Origin: Ornithinimicrobium cryptoxanthini
Lineage (GTDB): Bacteria; Actinomycetota; Actinomycetes; Actinomycetales; Dermatophilaceae
Length of the DNA stretch: 64,000 bases
NCBI RefSeq assembly: GCF_023923205.1
Contig: NZ_CP099490.1
Location: 3,410,001 to 3,474,000, forward strand
Reading direction: 5' to 3'
A model generated the notes under the pieces. That model saw only the letters and a list, made by a program, of their open reading frames with translations. It searched no databases and was not told where the DNA came from. Made by a program: the position numbers and the translations under genes. Positions 38,590 through 46,866 of this stretch are shown one piece after another. Within the stretch, counting starts at the first letter, position 1; the number at the start of each line of letters is the position of its first letter.

Positions 38590-39410
38590 TGACTGAGAGC
38601 GCCACCCGCACCGAGGTGATCTCCGCCGAACCGGTCGAGTCCCTCGCCGCTGTCCTTGAGACACCCGTGCCGTTCGAGGCGGGCTCACCCGTCCCGCCGC
38701 TGTGGCACTGGCTCTATCTGCTCGACCGCCGCCGCCAGTCCGACCTGGGCACCGACGGCCACCCGACCAGCGGCATCCCTGCCCCACCCGGCCCGGGGAG
38801 ACGCAGGATGTTTGCGGGAGGGCGCGTGACGACATACGCACCGCTGGTCATCGGCGAGCCCGCGACCAAGGTGACCTCGATTGCCAAGACCGTCGAGAAG
38901 GAGGGTCGCACCGGTCCGCTGACCTTCGTCACGGTCCTGCAGGAGATCAGCCAGCGCGACCAGCTCGTCATCCGCGAGGAGCAGGACATCGTCTATCGCG
39001 CTCCCGGCACCGGTGCCCTGCCACCCGCCCCCGAGCCGCCCACGCCACCGGCCGGCCCGACGCTGCGCCTGGCGGTCGACGAACGGCTGCTGTTCCGCTT
39101 CAGCGCGCTGACCTACAACACGCACCGCATCCACTACGACCTCGGCTATGTGCCGACCGAGGGCTATGACGGCCTGGTCATCCACGGACCGCTGCAGGCC
39201 CTGCTGATGGGTGACCTGATGCGCCGCGAAGGCGTCGACCTGGTGGGGCAGACCTTCGGCTATCGCCTGGTCTCTCCCATGGTCGGCACGCAGACGCTGA
39301 GCATCGTGCCCGGTCAGGACGGCCTGGAGCGAGGCGCCGAGTCCCGCAGCGAGGCCGGGGCGATCTGCGCGACGAGCACCCTGACGACGGCGGGCGCGAC
39401 CGTTGGCTGA
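38589..39410 (+). CDS. MaoC/HTD2-type hydratase
   Basis: This 273-residue protein has two hot-dog-like halves. The second half holds the hydratase signature LTYNTHRIHYDLGYV and GLVIHGPLQALLMGDL, with catalytic Asp and His in IHYD. The N-terminal half (about 50-135) is a degenerate hot-dog with VTTYAPLVIGEPATK. Mesaconyl-C4-CoA hydratase and itaconyl-CoA hydratase share this layout. ATG 38589 overlaps the previous TGA (TGATG). It probably hydrates mesaconyl- or itaconyl-CoA to citramalyl-CoA. Confidence 0.85.
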   Translation: MTESATRTEVISAEPVESLAAVLETPVPFEAGSPVPPLWHWLYLLDRRRQSDLGTDGHPTSGIPAPPGPGRRRMFAGGRVTTYAPLVIGEPATKVTSIAKTVEKEGRTGPLTFVTVLQEISQRDQLVIREEQDIVYRAPGTGALPPAPEPPTPPAGPTLRLAVDERLLFRFSALTYNTHRIHYDLGYVPTEGYDGLVIHGPLQALLMGDLMRREGVDLVGQTFGYRLVSPMVGTQTLSIVPGQDGLERGAESRSEAGAICATSTLTTAGATVG

Positions 39411-40198
39411 CGCGGTCCTGCTCGAGGTCGACGACCGTGGCGTCGCGACGGTCACGCTGAACCGGCCCGAGGTCAACAACGCCTATGACGAGGCGATGCT
39501 GCTCGGCGTCCACGCGGCTGTCGACGCGGCCGAGGCGTCGCTGGCGACAGACTCCCCCGTGCGCTGCGTCGTGCTCCGTGGCAACGGACGGCACTTCCAG
39601 GCAGGTGCCGACCTGCACTGGCTCAACGCGGTGCGCACCGGCAGCCGAGGACAATTTCGCAGCCTCCGAGCTGACGGGCAGCGCCGTGCGCCGGCTCAGC
39701 CAACTGGACGTGCCGGTGCTCGCTCTCGTGCAGGGTGCCTGCTTCGGCGGGGGCACCGGTGTCCTGGCCGCTGCGGACGTCGTCCTGTGCGGCGAGGACT
39801 CCGTCTTCTCCATCGCGGAGGTCCGGTGGGGTCTGCACGCCTCGATCATCCTGCCCCAGCTGGCTGACGCGATCGGAGCGCGGCAGGTGCGGCGCTATGC
39901 CCTCACCGGCGAGCGCTTCGACGCCGCCGAGGCGCAGCGGATCGGGCTCGTGCACGACGTCGTGCCCCGCGACGCACTCGAGGAGCGGGGCGCCGCCGTG
40001 GTCGAGGCGATCCTGGCCAGCGGGCCGGGTGCGGTCCGCACGACCAAGCGGATCGCGCGTGCCCTGTCCTGGACGGCTGTGGATGACACCGAGTTCACCG
40101 ACCTGGTGGCCGAGCACAGCGCCGCCCGTCAGTCGCCCGAGGCGGCCGAAGGCCTGGCGGCCTTTGCCGAGAAGCGGTCGCCGTCCTGGAGGAGCTGA
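39403..40198 (+). pseudogene. enoyl-CoA hydratase/isomerase, frameshifted
   Basis: The frame starting at TTG 39403 encodes VTLNRPEVNNAYDEAML to HWLNAVRTGS. Near 39648 it then shifts: the crotonase sequence continues in the +1 frame with AEDNFAASELTG, LVQGACFGGGTGVLAAADV (oxyanion loop) and FSIAEVRWGLHASIILPQL to 40198. One extra base in the segment AGCCGAGG explains the break. Repaired, the protein would be about 264 residues, normal length. The start overlaps the MaoC gene by 8 bases, so it belongs to the operon. A sequencing error, a real mutation or a programmed shift are possible; I see no slippery heptamer or stimulating pseudoknot. Confidence 0.87.
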
Positions 40199-40214
40199 GC
40201 TGAGCGGGTTGAGC

Positions 40215-41396
40215 ATGCTGGCCGGGATCAGGGTCGTCTCGATGGAGCAGTTCATCGCCGGCCCCTACTGCTCCTCCCTGCTGTCGGACGCCGGCGCCGA
40301 GGTCATCAAGGTCGAGCGTCCCGGCACCGGCGAGCCGCGGCGGACCTATCAACCGCGCCTGGGGCACGAGGACGACTACGTTAGTGGCGGCTTCGCGTCA
40401 TACAACCGGGGCAAGCGGTCCGTCGAGATCGACCTGAGCGCCGAGGAGGGCCGCGAGTCGCTGCTCGGTCTGCTCGCCGAGGCAGACGTCTTCCTCTGCA
40501 ACAACCGGCCTGGGTCGCTGGAGCGGCTGGGCCTGGGCGTCCCGCAGCTGCGCGAGCGCTTCCCCCAGTTGGTGATCTGCGAGATCACCGGGTTCGGGGT
40601 CTCCGGCGGGCCGTATGCCGAGTGGCCGGCCTTCGACTCGGTCATCCAGGCGATGAGTGGGCTGAGCAGCCTGCTCGGCACCGCCCCGGAGGAGCCACCG
40701 CTGCTCGCGCCGATGGGGACCATGGACCTGCTCACCGGGGTCTATGCCTGCCTCGGCATCCTCACCGCTCTCGTGCACCGCAGCCGGACCGGTGAGGGCA
40801 CGCACGTGGACGCGGCGATGTATGACATCGGTGCCGCGTTCCTCGAGCGCCCCCTGACCCTGCACGAGTTCACCGGTGAGGTGCCGACCCGCGGGATCGA
40901 CCGGTTCAGTCCCGTCGGCGCTTTCCGGGCCGGCGACGGCGGCTGGATCTCGATCGTCATCCCCACCGACGAGATGTGGCAGCGCTGCTGCGCCGCGATG
41001 GGCCGGCCTGACCTGGTCGAGGACCCGGCGCTCGACACCGTGCTGAAGCGGGCCGAGCGGATGCCGGACCTGGTGCTGCCCGCGCTCGAGGAGTGGGCTG
41101 CAGGCATGAGCCAGCATGAGGCGGTGGAGTCGCTGCGCAGCGCCGGGCAGCCCGCCGGGGCGGTGCAGACGATCGCGGACGTCCGCGAATGCCCGCAGCT
41201 GGCGCACCGCGGGCTCTTCGTGCCGATGCAGGACGAGCGCCTGGTGCGTGAAGTCGGCACCCATCCGGCCCTGCCTCGGCTGCCGCTGCTCTTCAACGGT
41301 GAGGCGGCCGACCCCGGCATCGTGCCGCGCCTCGGCGAGGGCAACGGGCTGCTGAACCCGCCGCCCGTTGCGGGTCGATGGGAAGACGCCGACTGA
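40215..41396 (+). CDS. second type III (CaiB/BaiF) CoA-transferase
   Basis: This 393-residue protein has the family opening IRVVSMEQFIAGPYCSSLLS, KVERPGTGEPRR, YNRGKRSVEIDLS and MGTMDLLTGVYACLGILTAL, with the putative catalytic Asp in TMDLL. Sequence differs clearly from the copy at 33968, so a different acid or donor is likely. It starts 16 bp after the hydratase gene. ATG 40215 chosen; in-frame TTG 40209 is possible. Last gene of the operon. Confidence 0.85.
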   Translation: MLAGIRVVSMEQFIAGPYCSSLLSDAGAEVIKVERPGTGEPRRTYQPRLGHEDDYVSGGFASYNRGKRSVEIDLSAEEGRESLLGLLAEADVFLCNNRPGSLERLGLGVPQLRERFPQLVICEITGFGVSGGPYAEWPAFDSVIQAMSGLSSLLGTAPEEPPLLAPMGTMDLLTGVYACLGILTALVHRSRTGEGTHVDAAMYDIGAAFLERPLTLHEFTGEVPTRGIDRFSPVGAFRAGDGGWISIVIPTDEMWQRCCAAMGRPDLVEDPALDTVLKRAERMPDLVLPALEEWAAGMSQHEAVESLRSAGQPAGAVQTIADVRECPQLAHRGLFVPMQDERLVREVGTHPALPRLPLLFNGEAADPGIVPRLGEGNGLLNPPPVAGRWEDAD

Positions 41397-41445
41397 TCCC
41401 TCGAGCGAGCCTGAGTCCCGGTCAGTCCTTAAGGAGGCATGGTGA

Positions 41446-41658
41446 CCGGATGTCCACAGCCTCGTCCGCGAGTGGCGAGGAGGTCTGCGTCGACGGTATG
41501 CATCGTTGCTTGAGGTCGCGCTGAAGGCACTGCTCCGTGAGCACCGAGAGGCAGAGGTCGACCGGGCCGACGTGCGCGCCTACGGAGAGCAGCCGGTCGA
41601 GCTCCCTGATGAGTGGGGCGACGTGGCGTCCTTCCTCGATGCTGCTGGCAAGCTCTGA
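41446..41658 (+). pseudogene. remnant of a MazE/CopG-type antitoxin
   Basis: This open frame has no good start codon. Its end reads LLEVALKALLREHREAEVDR then PDEWGDVASFLDAAGKL, a layout I recognise as the toxin-binding tail of MazE-type antitoxins (ends in a DEWGD-type motif). The N-terminal DNA-binding half is absent or out of frame; an ATG at 41450 is in another frame and stops quickly. No toxin gene follows. A decayed module is the best reading. Confidence 0.42.
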
Positions 41659-41728
41659 CGTGCAGTTGCCCGCTCGAGGTGACCCCGCGAGCCACTCACC
41701 ACGGGTGCGCCGGGCGTAGGCTTCAGGC

Positions 41729-41953
41729 ATGAGTCAGCCGCAGGAGGTCCCGATCCGGGACGAGTCGATCCGCCTCGGCCAGCTGCTCAAGCTGGCCGGT
41801 GTCGTGCAGGACGGCGCCATGGCTCGCATGGTCATCGAGAACGGTGAGGTCACCGTCGACGGGGAGACCGTGATGCGCCGCGGGGTCCAGGTCCGTCCTG
41901 GGTCCGTCGTGAAGTATGCCGACGCTGACCTTCTGGTGACCACCGCGCAGTAG
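41729..41953 (+). CDS. small S4-domain RNA-binding protein (YbcJ-like)
   Basis: This 74-residue protein is essentially one S4 domain: IRLGQLLKLAGVVQDGAMAR, then VIENGEVTVDGETVMRRG and VRPGSVVKYADA. The motif of a basic groove around GEVTVDGE is typical of YbcJ/RluA-type S4 domains that bind structured RNA. It starts at ATG 41729, 6 bases after TAGGCT, so the mRNA is probably leaderless. Cellular target unknown. Confidence 0.86.
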   Translation: MSQPQEVPIRDESIRLGQLLKLAGVVQDGAMARMVIENGEVTVDGETVMRRGVQVRPGSVVKYADADLLVTTAQ

Positions 41954-42025
41954 TGATCTTCCTGCCGGCGTAGGCAGTGCTTGTGTCGGCTGTCGGCTGT
42001 CGGCTGTCGGCGCTAGCGTTCGACC

Positions 42026-42394
42026 ATGACACTCACTCTTGGCATGATCACCACCGATACCACCGACGCGGAGGCGCTGGCCGGCTGGTGGGCCGAGCAG
42101 ACCGGAGCACAGATCGCCGAGACCAACGACGGCTGGTTCGTCATCGTCCGCGGCGGGACTCTGCCGGTCTGGATGGCCTTCCAGAAGGTCGATGGGGTGA
42201 CGCCTGGCAAGAACCGGCTGCACCTGGATCTCACCGCCAGCGGCGACCTCGACGACGAGGTCGAGCGGCTGCTCGGCGCCGGCGCGACCCTCGTGGCCCG
42301 GCGCGGCGACGAAAACTTCCGATGGGTCACGCTGGCCGACCCGCAGGGCAACGAGTTCTGCGTCTCCGGCCCCCACGGGGGAGGGACCAGCTAG
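42026..42394 (+). CDS. VOC/glyoxalase-like domain protein
   Basis: This 122-residue protein is a single VOC module: LGMITTDTTDAEALAGWWAE, VWMAFQKVDG, NRLHLDLTASGDLDDEVERL, LADPQGNEFCV. The Glu in NEFCV and the His in RLHLDL are the usual metal-binding positions. Actinobacterial members of this kind are annotated as glyoxalase-like with unknown substrate. ATG 42026 lies 6 bases after TAGCGT, a likely leaderless start. Confidence 0.82.
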   Translation: MTLTLGMITTDTTDAEALAGWWAEQTGAQIAETNDGWFVIVRGGTLPVWMAFQKVDGVTPGKNRLHLDLTASGDLDDEVERLLGAGATLVARRGDENFRWVTLADPQGNEFCVSGPHGGGTS

Positions 42395-42512
42395 GGAGCA
42401 AATCCGCCACCGAAAAGTCTTGTGGCGTTGCGACGCACGGGCGTACATTTCGAGCGAAGGGACCCGCCCGCACCATCGGGTGAGGACCCACCCTCCACAG
42501 AGAGGCCTTGCG

Positions 42513-43160
42513 ATGCCGTGTGATGCCAGCGGGATGGCCGAGATCCACCGCGCGTTCAAGGCCGCTTTCCGGGACGGGGTCGCGTTCGTCGAGGGGGTTG
42601 CCGACGGTGATGCTGCGCACGCCGAGGTGGTCGCCAAGCACCTCAACCTCTTCTCCGTCGCCCTCCACACCCACCACGAGTTCGAGGACCAGGATCTCTG
42701 GGGCAAGCTCCGGGACCGGGCCCCAGCCTGCGCGCTCCACGTGGACCGGATGCAGTCCCAGCATGCCGCGATGCTCGTGCAGCTCAACGCGCTGGACGCA
42801 GCTCTGCCGACCTGGCGGGCGTCCGGCTCGAGTGCTGCTGCCCAACCCGTCCTCTCGGCGCTGGCCGGCATCAACAGCGCGCTGGACGAGCACCTGCCAG
42901 ACGAGGAGACAAAGATCGTCCCGCTGATGGAGGAGGTGCTCACTCAGCCGGAGGTCGACGCGGCCGCCGATCACGGACGCCGTGCGACGCCGAAGGGCCA
43001 GGCGTTCCCCATGCTAGGAGGCATTCTGGCGGCCCAGCCGGACGGCGGCACGGCGTTCATGCATAAAAACATCCCGCCACCCGTGCGCCTGGTCTGGCGC
43101 GCGATCGGCCGGCGCAAATACGAAGCCAACCGCCAGGCACTGTTGCACGGGCCGCGCTGA
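42513..43160 (+). CDS. hemerythrin (HHE) domain protein
   Basis: This 215-residue protein has a four-helix hemerythrin-like region (about 5-145) with HTHHEFEDQDLW, HVDRMQSQHAAM and LDEHLPDEETKIVPLMEEV. These His and Glu residues can hold a di-iron centre that binds oxygen or nitric oxide. The C-terminal 65 residues are basic and contain FPMLGGILAAQPDGGTAFM and VWRAIGRRKYEANR, unrelated to the helical bundle. GAGAGG precedes ATG 42513. Confidence 0.78.
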   Translation: MPCDASGMAEIHRAFKAAFRDGVAFVEGVADGDAAHAEVVAKHLNLFSVALHTHHEFEDQDLWGKLRDRAPACALHVDRMQSQHAAMLVQLNALDAALPTWRASGSSAAAQPVLSALAGINSALDEHLPDEETKIVPLMEEVLTQPEVDAAADHGRRATPKGQAFPMLGGILAAQPDGGTAFMHKNIPPPVRLVWRAIGRRKYEANRQALLHGPR

Positions 43161-43214
43161 GCAATGACCTGGTCGGCGCGCTGCAGATCGGCCACCTGCC
43201 CCCACCGAGCACGC

Positions 43215-43328
43215 TCATCGCGATGCTAGCCCACCCACCTCGCGAGTCACGGTGTCCAGCAACTGCTCGGCGCCGGCCTCCCCATAGACGACCGCGGCGA
43301 TCGCCTACGTGTCGAGGGCCAGCCTCAT
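43215..43328 (-). pseudogene. vapC toxin remnant with in-frame stop
   Basis: On the minus strand ATG 43328 begins MRLALDT, then TAG (43307-43305) replaces the codon that in VapC proteins encodes Ser of the LDTSA motif. The next residues AIAAVVYGEAGAEQLLD match the start of PIN toxins, and the frame ends at TGA 43217-43215 after 37 codons. The rest of the PIN domain is missing. Adjacent to a vapB-like frame, this is a dead toxin. Confidence 0.6.
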
Positions 43329-43578
43329 CCGGGAGCCTCGTGGCGTCATACCCGAGGAGTTCATCGAGGGGGCGGTCATCAAGGATCGGCCGGATGCGAC
43401 CGCGGCGAATGATGTCCTGAAGTTCGTGGCTCACATCGCCCGCACCCGCGCGGGCCCGCTCGCGTTGCAACCGTTCCTCCACCGCGCGCCGAGTGGTTTG
43501 GGTGATGGTCTCACCGGTCAGCCTGGCGAGCTCCCGAACCAACCGGTCGGTGTCTGGATCTTTGATGTCGAGCGCATA
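43321..43578 (-). pseudogene. vapB-type antitoxin, defective start
   Basis: The frame reads ALDIKDPDTDRLVRELARLT, then GETITQTTRRAVEERL and RIRPILDDRPLDELLGYDAT, the layout of VapB antitoxins (PSK-like DNA-binding start, toxin-binding end). VapB normally begins MALxIKDP; here ATG at 43577-43575 is followed by CGC TCG, one base short of the needed frame, so the natural start is lost. The frame also runs past the expected stop beyond the toxin start. Loss of one base near 43575 explains the change. Confidence 0.6.
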
Positions 43579-43759
43579 TATCCACCATATGAGGAAGAAA
43601 GGCAGATATCTCGGCAGATGTCTGTCCATGCCGCTCACCACATGGGCTTCACCGCACACCTCAGTGACCCTCAGGTCTGCCACGGTGGGAGTGTCGACTG
43701 GTTGGCCAGATAGAGTCATGGACTGCGGGGCACGGAGACGAGAGAGTGGGGTGCAGTCC

Positions 43760-44980
43760 ATGGACACAGGCATGACAGCCGATCGACCGATCGTGACCTT
43801 CGTCTATGGCACGCGCCCCGAGGCGATCAAGTGCGCTCCCTTGGTGCTGGCGCTGCAGCAGGATCCAGACTTCCAGGTCCGCGTTGTCGTCACGGGCCAG
43901 CACCGGGAGATGCTGGACCAGGTCAACACCCTGTTCGGGATCGAGCCGGACGTCGACCTGGACATCCACCAGACGGGACAGACGTTGTCGGATGTGGCCG
44001 TCAGGACACTGCGTGGAGTCTCCGACGACCTGGCGGCCCATCGGCCAGCGGCCGTGGTGGTCCAGGGTGACACGTCCTCCGCCTTTGTGGCGGGGCTTGC
44101 CGCGTTCTATGCACAGGTGCCCGTCGTCCACCTGGAGGCAGGCCTGCGCACCGGCGATCTGGCGGCCCCGTTCCCCGAGGAGGGCAACCGGTCGCTGCTC
44201 ACCAGGATCGCTGCGCTGCACCTCGCTCCCACTGCGGGCAACCGTGACAACCTGCTGCGTGAGGGCATCGACCCGGCCAAGATCGTCGTGACGGGAAACT
44301 CGGTGATCGATGCTCTGCACCACGCCGTCGCCGCTGATCACCCGTGGGAGAACGAGCAGCTGCGCGAGCTGTCCAGCACCGACCGGCCGCTCGTGCTCGT
44401 CACCGCGCACCGCCGCGAGTCCTGGGGTGAGCCGATGGAGGCGATCGGCCGCGCAGTCGCCACGGTCGCCGTCCGGCACCCCGGCCACGACGTCGCCCTG
44501 CCCGCCCACGCGAACCCTCGAGTGCGCGAAGTTCTCGTCCGGCACCTGGGCCACCTGCCTAACGTCCACATCGTCGACTCCGCTGCCTATGGCGATTTCT
44601 GTCGCCTGCTGCAGCGGGCCAGCGTGATCCTCACTGACAGTGGCGGCGTCCAGGAGGAGGGACCGGCGCTCGGCAAACCCGTGCTCGTGATGCGTTCGAC
44701 GACAGAACGTCCCGAAGCCATGGAGTTCGGGACCGTGCGCCTCGTCGGTGTCGACGAGGCTCGGATCGTGGCGGAGGTGACGTCCTTGCTCACCGACCCC
44801 AGTGCTCGTGAGGCGATGTCGCAAGCGGTCAACCCCTATGGAGACGGAAGGGCCGCACCACGCGCGGTGGCTGCCCTGCGCCACTGGCTCGGCCTCGGCC
44901 CCCGCCCCCAGGACTTCATCCCACGGCGACCACAAACCAGGGTCGGCGACCTCGTTGACACTGCGCACGACACCAGGTGA
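43760..44980 (+). CDS. wecB: UDP-N-acetylglucosamine 2-epimerase (non-hydrolysing)
   Basis: This 406-residue enzyme converts UDP-GlcNAc to UDP-ManNAc for wall or surface polysaccharide. Motifs: FVYGTRPEAIKCAPL, VVVQGDTSSAFVAGLAAF, HLEAGLRTGD, PFPEEGNRSL, VTAHRRESWG, ILTDSGGVQEEGPALGKP. The catalytic His, Asp and Glu residues of the family are present. ATG 43760 used. It overlaps the sortase gene by 4 bases (GTGA). Confidence 0.93.
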   Translation: MDTGMTADRPIVTFVYGTRPEAIKCAPLVLALQQDPDFQVRVVVTGQHREMLDQVNTLFGIEPDVDLDIHQTGQTLSDVAVRTLRGVSDDLAAHRPAAVVVQGDTSSAFVAGLAAFYAQVPVVHLEAGLRTGDLAAPFPEEGNRSLLTRIAALHLAPTAGNRDNLLREGIDPAKIVVTGNSVIDALHHAVAADHPWENEQLRELSSTDRPLVLVTAHRRESWGEPMEAIGRAVATVAVRHPGHDVALPAHANPRVREVLVRHLGHLPNVHIVDSAAYGDFCRLLQRASVILTDSGGVQEEGPALGKPVLVMRSTTERPEAMEFGTVRLVGVDEARIVAEVTSLLTDPSAREAMSQAVNPYGDGRAAPRAVAALRHWLGLGPRPQDFIPRRPQTRVGDLVDTAHDTR

Positions 44981-45699
44981 TCGTGCGACTCGCGCTGCGT
45001 GCCGTCGGCGACCTCACCCTGACGCTGGGAGCGGTGCTGTTGCTCTTCGTGGTGTGGCAGGGGTGGTGGACCGACGTCCAGGCCAATGCTAAATCCGACG
45101 AGCTGCTCATCGAGGCTCGCGCCGAGTTCATCGCACCTCCCGCCGATGACGCAGCCACAGAAGTCCGGGACACAGAGCCGACCGAGGTGGTCGAGCCGCC
45201 CGCCACGAGCTACGCCATCAACGACCCCATCGCCGTGATCTATCTGCCGACGATCGGGCAGGAGCGGGTCGTCAAGGAAGGGACGGACCGCGACGTTCTC
45301 AACCAGGGTGTCCTCGGGCACTACCCCGGCACCGGCGCCCCCGGGCAGGTGGGCAACTTCGCGCTGGCCGGGCACCGCACGACCTATGGACGCCCGCTGT
45401 GGGACCTGGCCGAGATGAAGGCGGGCGACCCGATCGTCGTCGAGACGGCGGCCGGCTACCACGTCTACTCCTTCGAGAAGCTGGAGGTGGTCGAGCCCAG
45501 CCGTTGGGAGGTGCTCGCCCCCGTCCCGGGTGCACCTGAGGCTGAGGCCTCACGTGCCTCGATGGTCCTGACCGCCTGCCACCCGAAGTTCAGTGCCGCA
45601 GAACGACTCGTGGGGTATGCCGTGCTCGACCGGTCGGTCCCTCGCTCGCAGGGGGCGCCCCCTGAGCTGTTGGCAGACGACCGCACGGAGGACAGCTGA
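44977..45699 (+). CDS. srtE: class E sortase
   Basis: This 240-residue membrane-anchored transpeptidase joins LAxTG-type proteins to peptidoglycan cross-bridges. One N-terminal transmembrane helix (about 8-28) and an acidic spacer precede the sortase domain. Catalytic residues: His133 in LAGHRTTYG, Cys201 in LTACHPKFS and Arg210 in SAAERLVGY. This is the actinobacterial class E type. The start GTG overlaps wecB; the stop overlaps the next start. Confidence 0.93.
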   Translation: MIVRLALRAVGDLTLTLGAVLLLFVVWQGWWTDVQANAKSDELLIEARAEFIAPPADDAATEVRDTEPTEVVEPPATSYAINDPIAVIYLPTIGQERVVKEGTDRDVLNQGVLGHYPGTGAPGQVGNFALAGHRTTYGRPLWDLAEMKAGDPIVVETAAGYHVYSFEKLEVVEPSRWEVLAPVPGAPEAEASRASMVLTACHPKFSAAERLVGYAVLDRSVPRSQGAPPELLADDRTEDS

Positions 45700-45866
45700 T
45701 GTATGCCTGGATCTGGCGCACTCTGCCGGGGCCCACGTGGCTGAAGCTCCTCCTCACGCTAGTGCTCGTGGCCATCGTGGTGGGGGTCCTGTTCGAGTGG
45801 GTCTTCCCCGTCGTGGCTCCGCACATGCCGTTCAACGACGGGACGATCGAGACGCAGAGCCCCTGA
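45699..45866 (+). CDS. small membrane protein linked to class E sortase
   Basis: This 55-residue protein has one transmembrane helix (about 18-40) and ends in an extracytoplasmic segment VVAPHMPFNDGTIETQ. ATG 45699 overlaps the sortase stop (TGATG). Small proteins of this type, with a WRTLPGP-type start and a PFND motif, commonly sit directly after class E sortase genes in actinobacteria. Role unknown; a sortase partner is likely. Confidence 0.75.
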   Translation: MYAWIWRTLPGPTWLKLLLTLVLVAIVVGVLFEWVFPVVAPHMPFNDGTIETQSP

Positions 45867-45869
45867 CCC

Positions 45870-45913
45870 AACATTGCCCGGTGACCGAGGGGTCTCGGTC
45901 ACCGGGCAATGTT
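45870..45913. terminator. bidirectional terminator between sortase and anchor-protein operons
   Basis: A perfect 20-bp stem with AACATTGCCCGG on the left arm and CCGGGCAATGTT on the right surrounds a GGGT loop, followed by TTG and a few T. It separates two convergent gene sets. Confidence 0.92.
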
Positions 45914-45922
45914 TGTTCTGTG

Positions 45923-46858
45923 TCAGTGGCTGGTGGCTCGCCGGCGCTTGGTCGTCACGACCGCGACTCCGGTGCCGACCACGGCCAGCGTGCCCAGGGC
46001 GATCGGCAGACCGGCCAGCGGCACGGCCGGGACCAGCGCCAGGTCGGCGCTGGGTCCACAGGTCACGTTGGCCAGCTCGACGTTGGCCAGAGCGTCGCCG
46101 ACGGCGTCGACGTCGATGGCAGTGACCGACAGACCTCCGTAGTAGCCAGGGTCAGTGCCTTCCGGATGATCCAGCGGGACCTGCTGGTTGAGGGTGACGC
46201 TGACTAGCGGGGAGAGCAGGGCCGAGACAGTTGGCGACACGAGGCTGAGGAGATCGGTGTTGGGCGCGACGGTGGTGTCCAGATCCACGATCACGTCAGG
46301 AATCAGCAGCGGCTGGTCGACGACTAGTCGGGCACCGACCAAGTTGGCTTGGCCAGAGCTCGTGCCGTCGGCCTGCGTCTCGCAGGTCGCCGTGATGGCG
46401 TCGGCCTCGATCCGTGCGCTGACCAGGCCGAGGACGTCCACAAGGTTGAGCACGACCGGGGCCGTTCCGGGAGTCGTGCAGTTGGCCGCGTCGCCGACAT
46501 CAACGAGTCCGCCCTCACCGGTGACACCGGAGCAGGCGGCGCTCGTGCCGTCGTTGTTAGCCACGGCCACCTCACCCAGTGCCCCGGCGGTCAGGACGTC
46601 CTGACCGTTCAGCAGCGAGATCAGCGGCTGCTCAGACGCAGTGACGGTCTCAGTGCTGCCGTCGTTCTCGGCCGTCTCCGTCGTGGTGTCCACGACGACC
46701 GCGGGGTTGAGGACGCTCAGGTGCAGTGCTGTCGCACTGGCCTGGGTGGCAAACGGCGCTCCCATCGCAGCCGTCGCCGCGAGGATGGTCGCGGCGCCCC
46801 CTGCGGTCCCGGCGAGGGCGAGACGTCTAGTGGTCGAACGAACTCTTGCACTGCTCAT
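45923..46858 (-). CDS. exported protein with exosortase-like C-terminal anchor
   Basis: This 311-residue protein has a signal peptide (about 1-42, ending near ASA). The mature part is beta-rich, Asp/Thr/Val-rich and has Cys pairs (AACSG and ANCTT; TATCET and VTCGP). The C-terminus reads VPAVPLAGLPIALG, then a hydrophobic helix and KRRR, like the PEP-CTERM layout (Pro-rich motif, helix, Arg cluster) but with no clear LPxTG or LAxTG. The overall layout resembles proteins named choice-of-anchor P. It sits 8 bp from a glycosyltransferase and near an exosortase homologue. ATG 46858 with AAGGAGAATC. Confidence 0.7.
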   Translation of the reverse strand: MSSARVRSTTRRLALAGTAGGAATILAATAAMGAPFATQASATALHLSVLNPAVVVDTTTETAENDGSTETVTASEQPLISLLNGQDVLTAGALGEVAVANNDGTSAACSGVTGEGGLVDVGDAANCTTPGTAPVVLNLVDVLGLVSARIEADAITATCETQADGTSSGQANLVGARLVVDQPLLIPDVIVDLDTTVAPNTDLLSLVSPTVSALLSPLVSVTLNQQVPLDHPEGTDPGYYGGLSVTAIDVDAVGDALANVELANVTCGPSADLALVPAVPLAGLPIALGTLAVVGTGVAVVTTKRRRATSH

Positions 46859-46866
46859 GATTCTCC

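Noticed and set aside
39403..40198. Programmed +1 frameshift in the hydratase gene
   Set aside because: No slippery site with a stop or rare codon in the zero frame and no strong downstream structure at the junction; insertion or sequencing error is simpler.
41422..41730. A 102-codon minus-strand ORF
   Set aside because: No motif, no ribosome site, and the plus strand has a recognisable antitoxin tail in the same place.
43309..43713. Plus-strand ORF of 134 codons
   Set aside because: It is the antisense of the decayed vapB frame, which has clear similarity to VapB proteins.
45923..46858. LPxTG sorting motif in the anchor-type protein
   Set aside because: The C-terminus has VPAVP, helix and KRRR but no LPxTG or LAxTG sequence, so sortase E anchoring is not supported.
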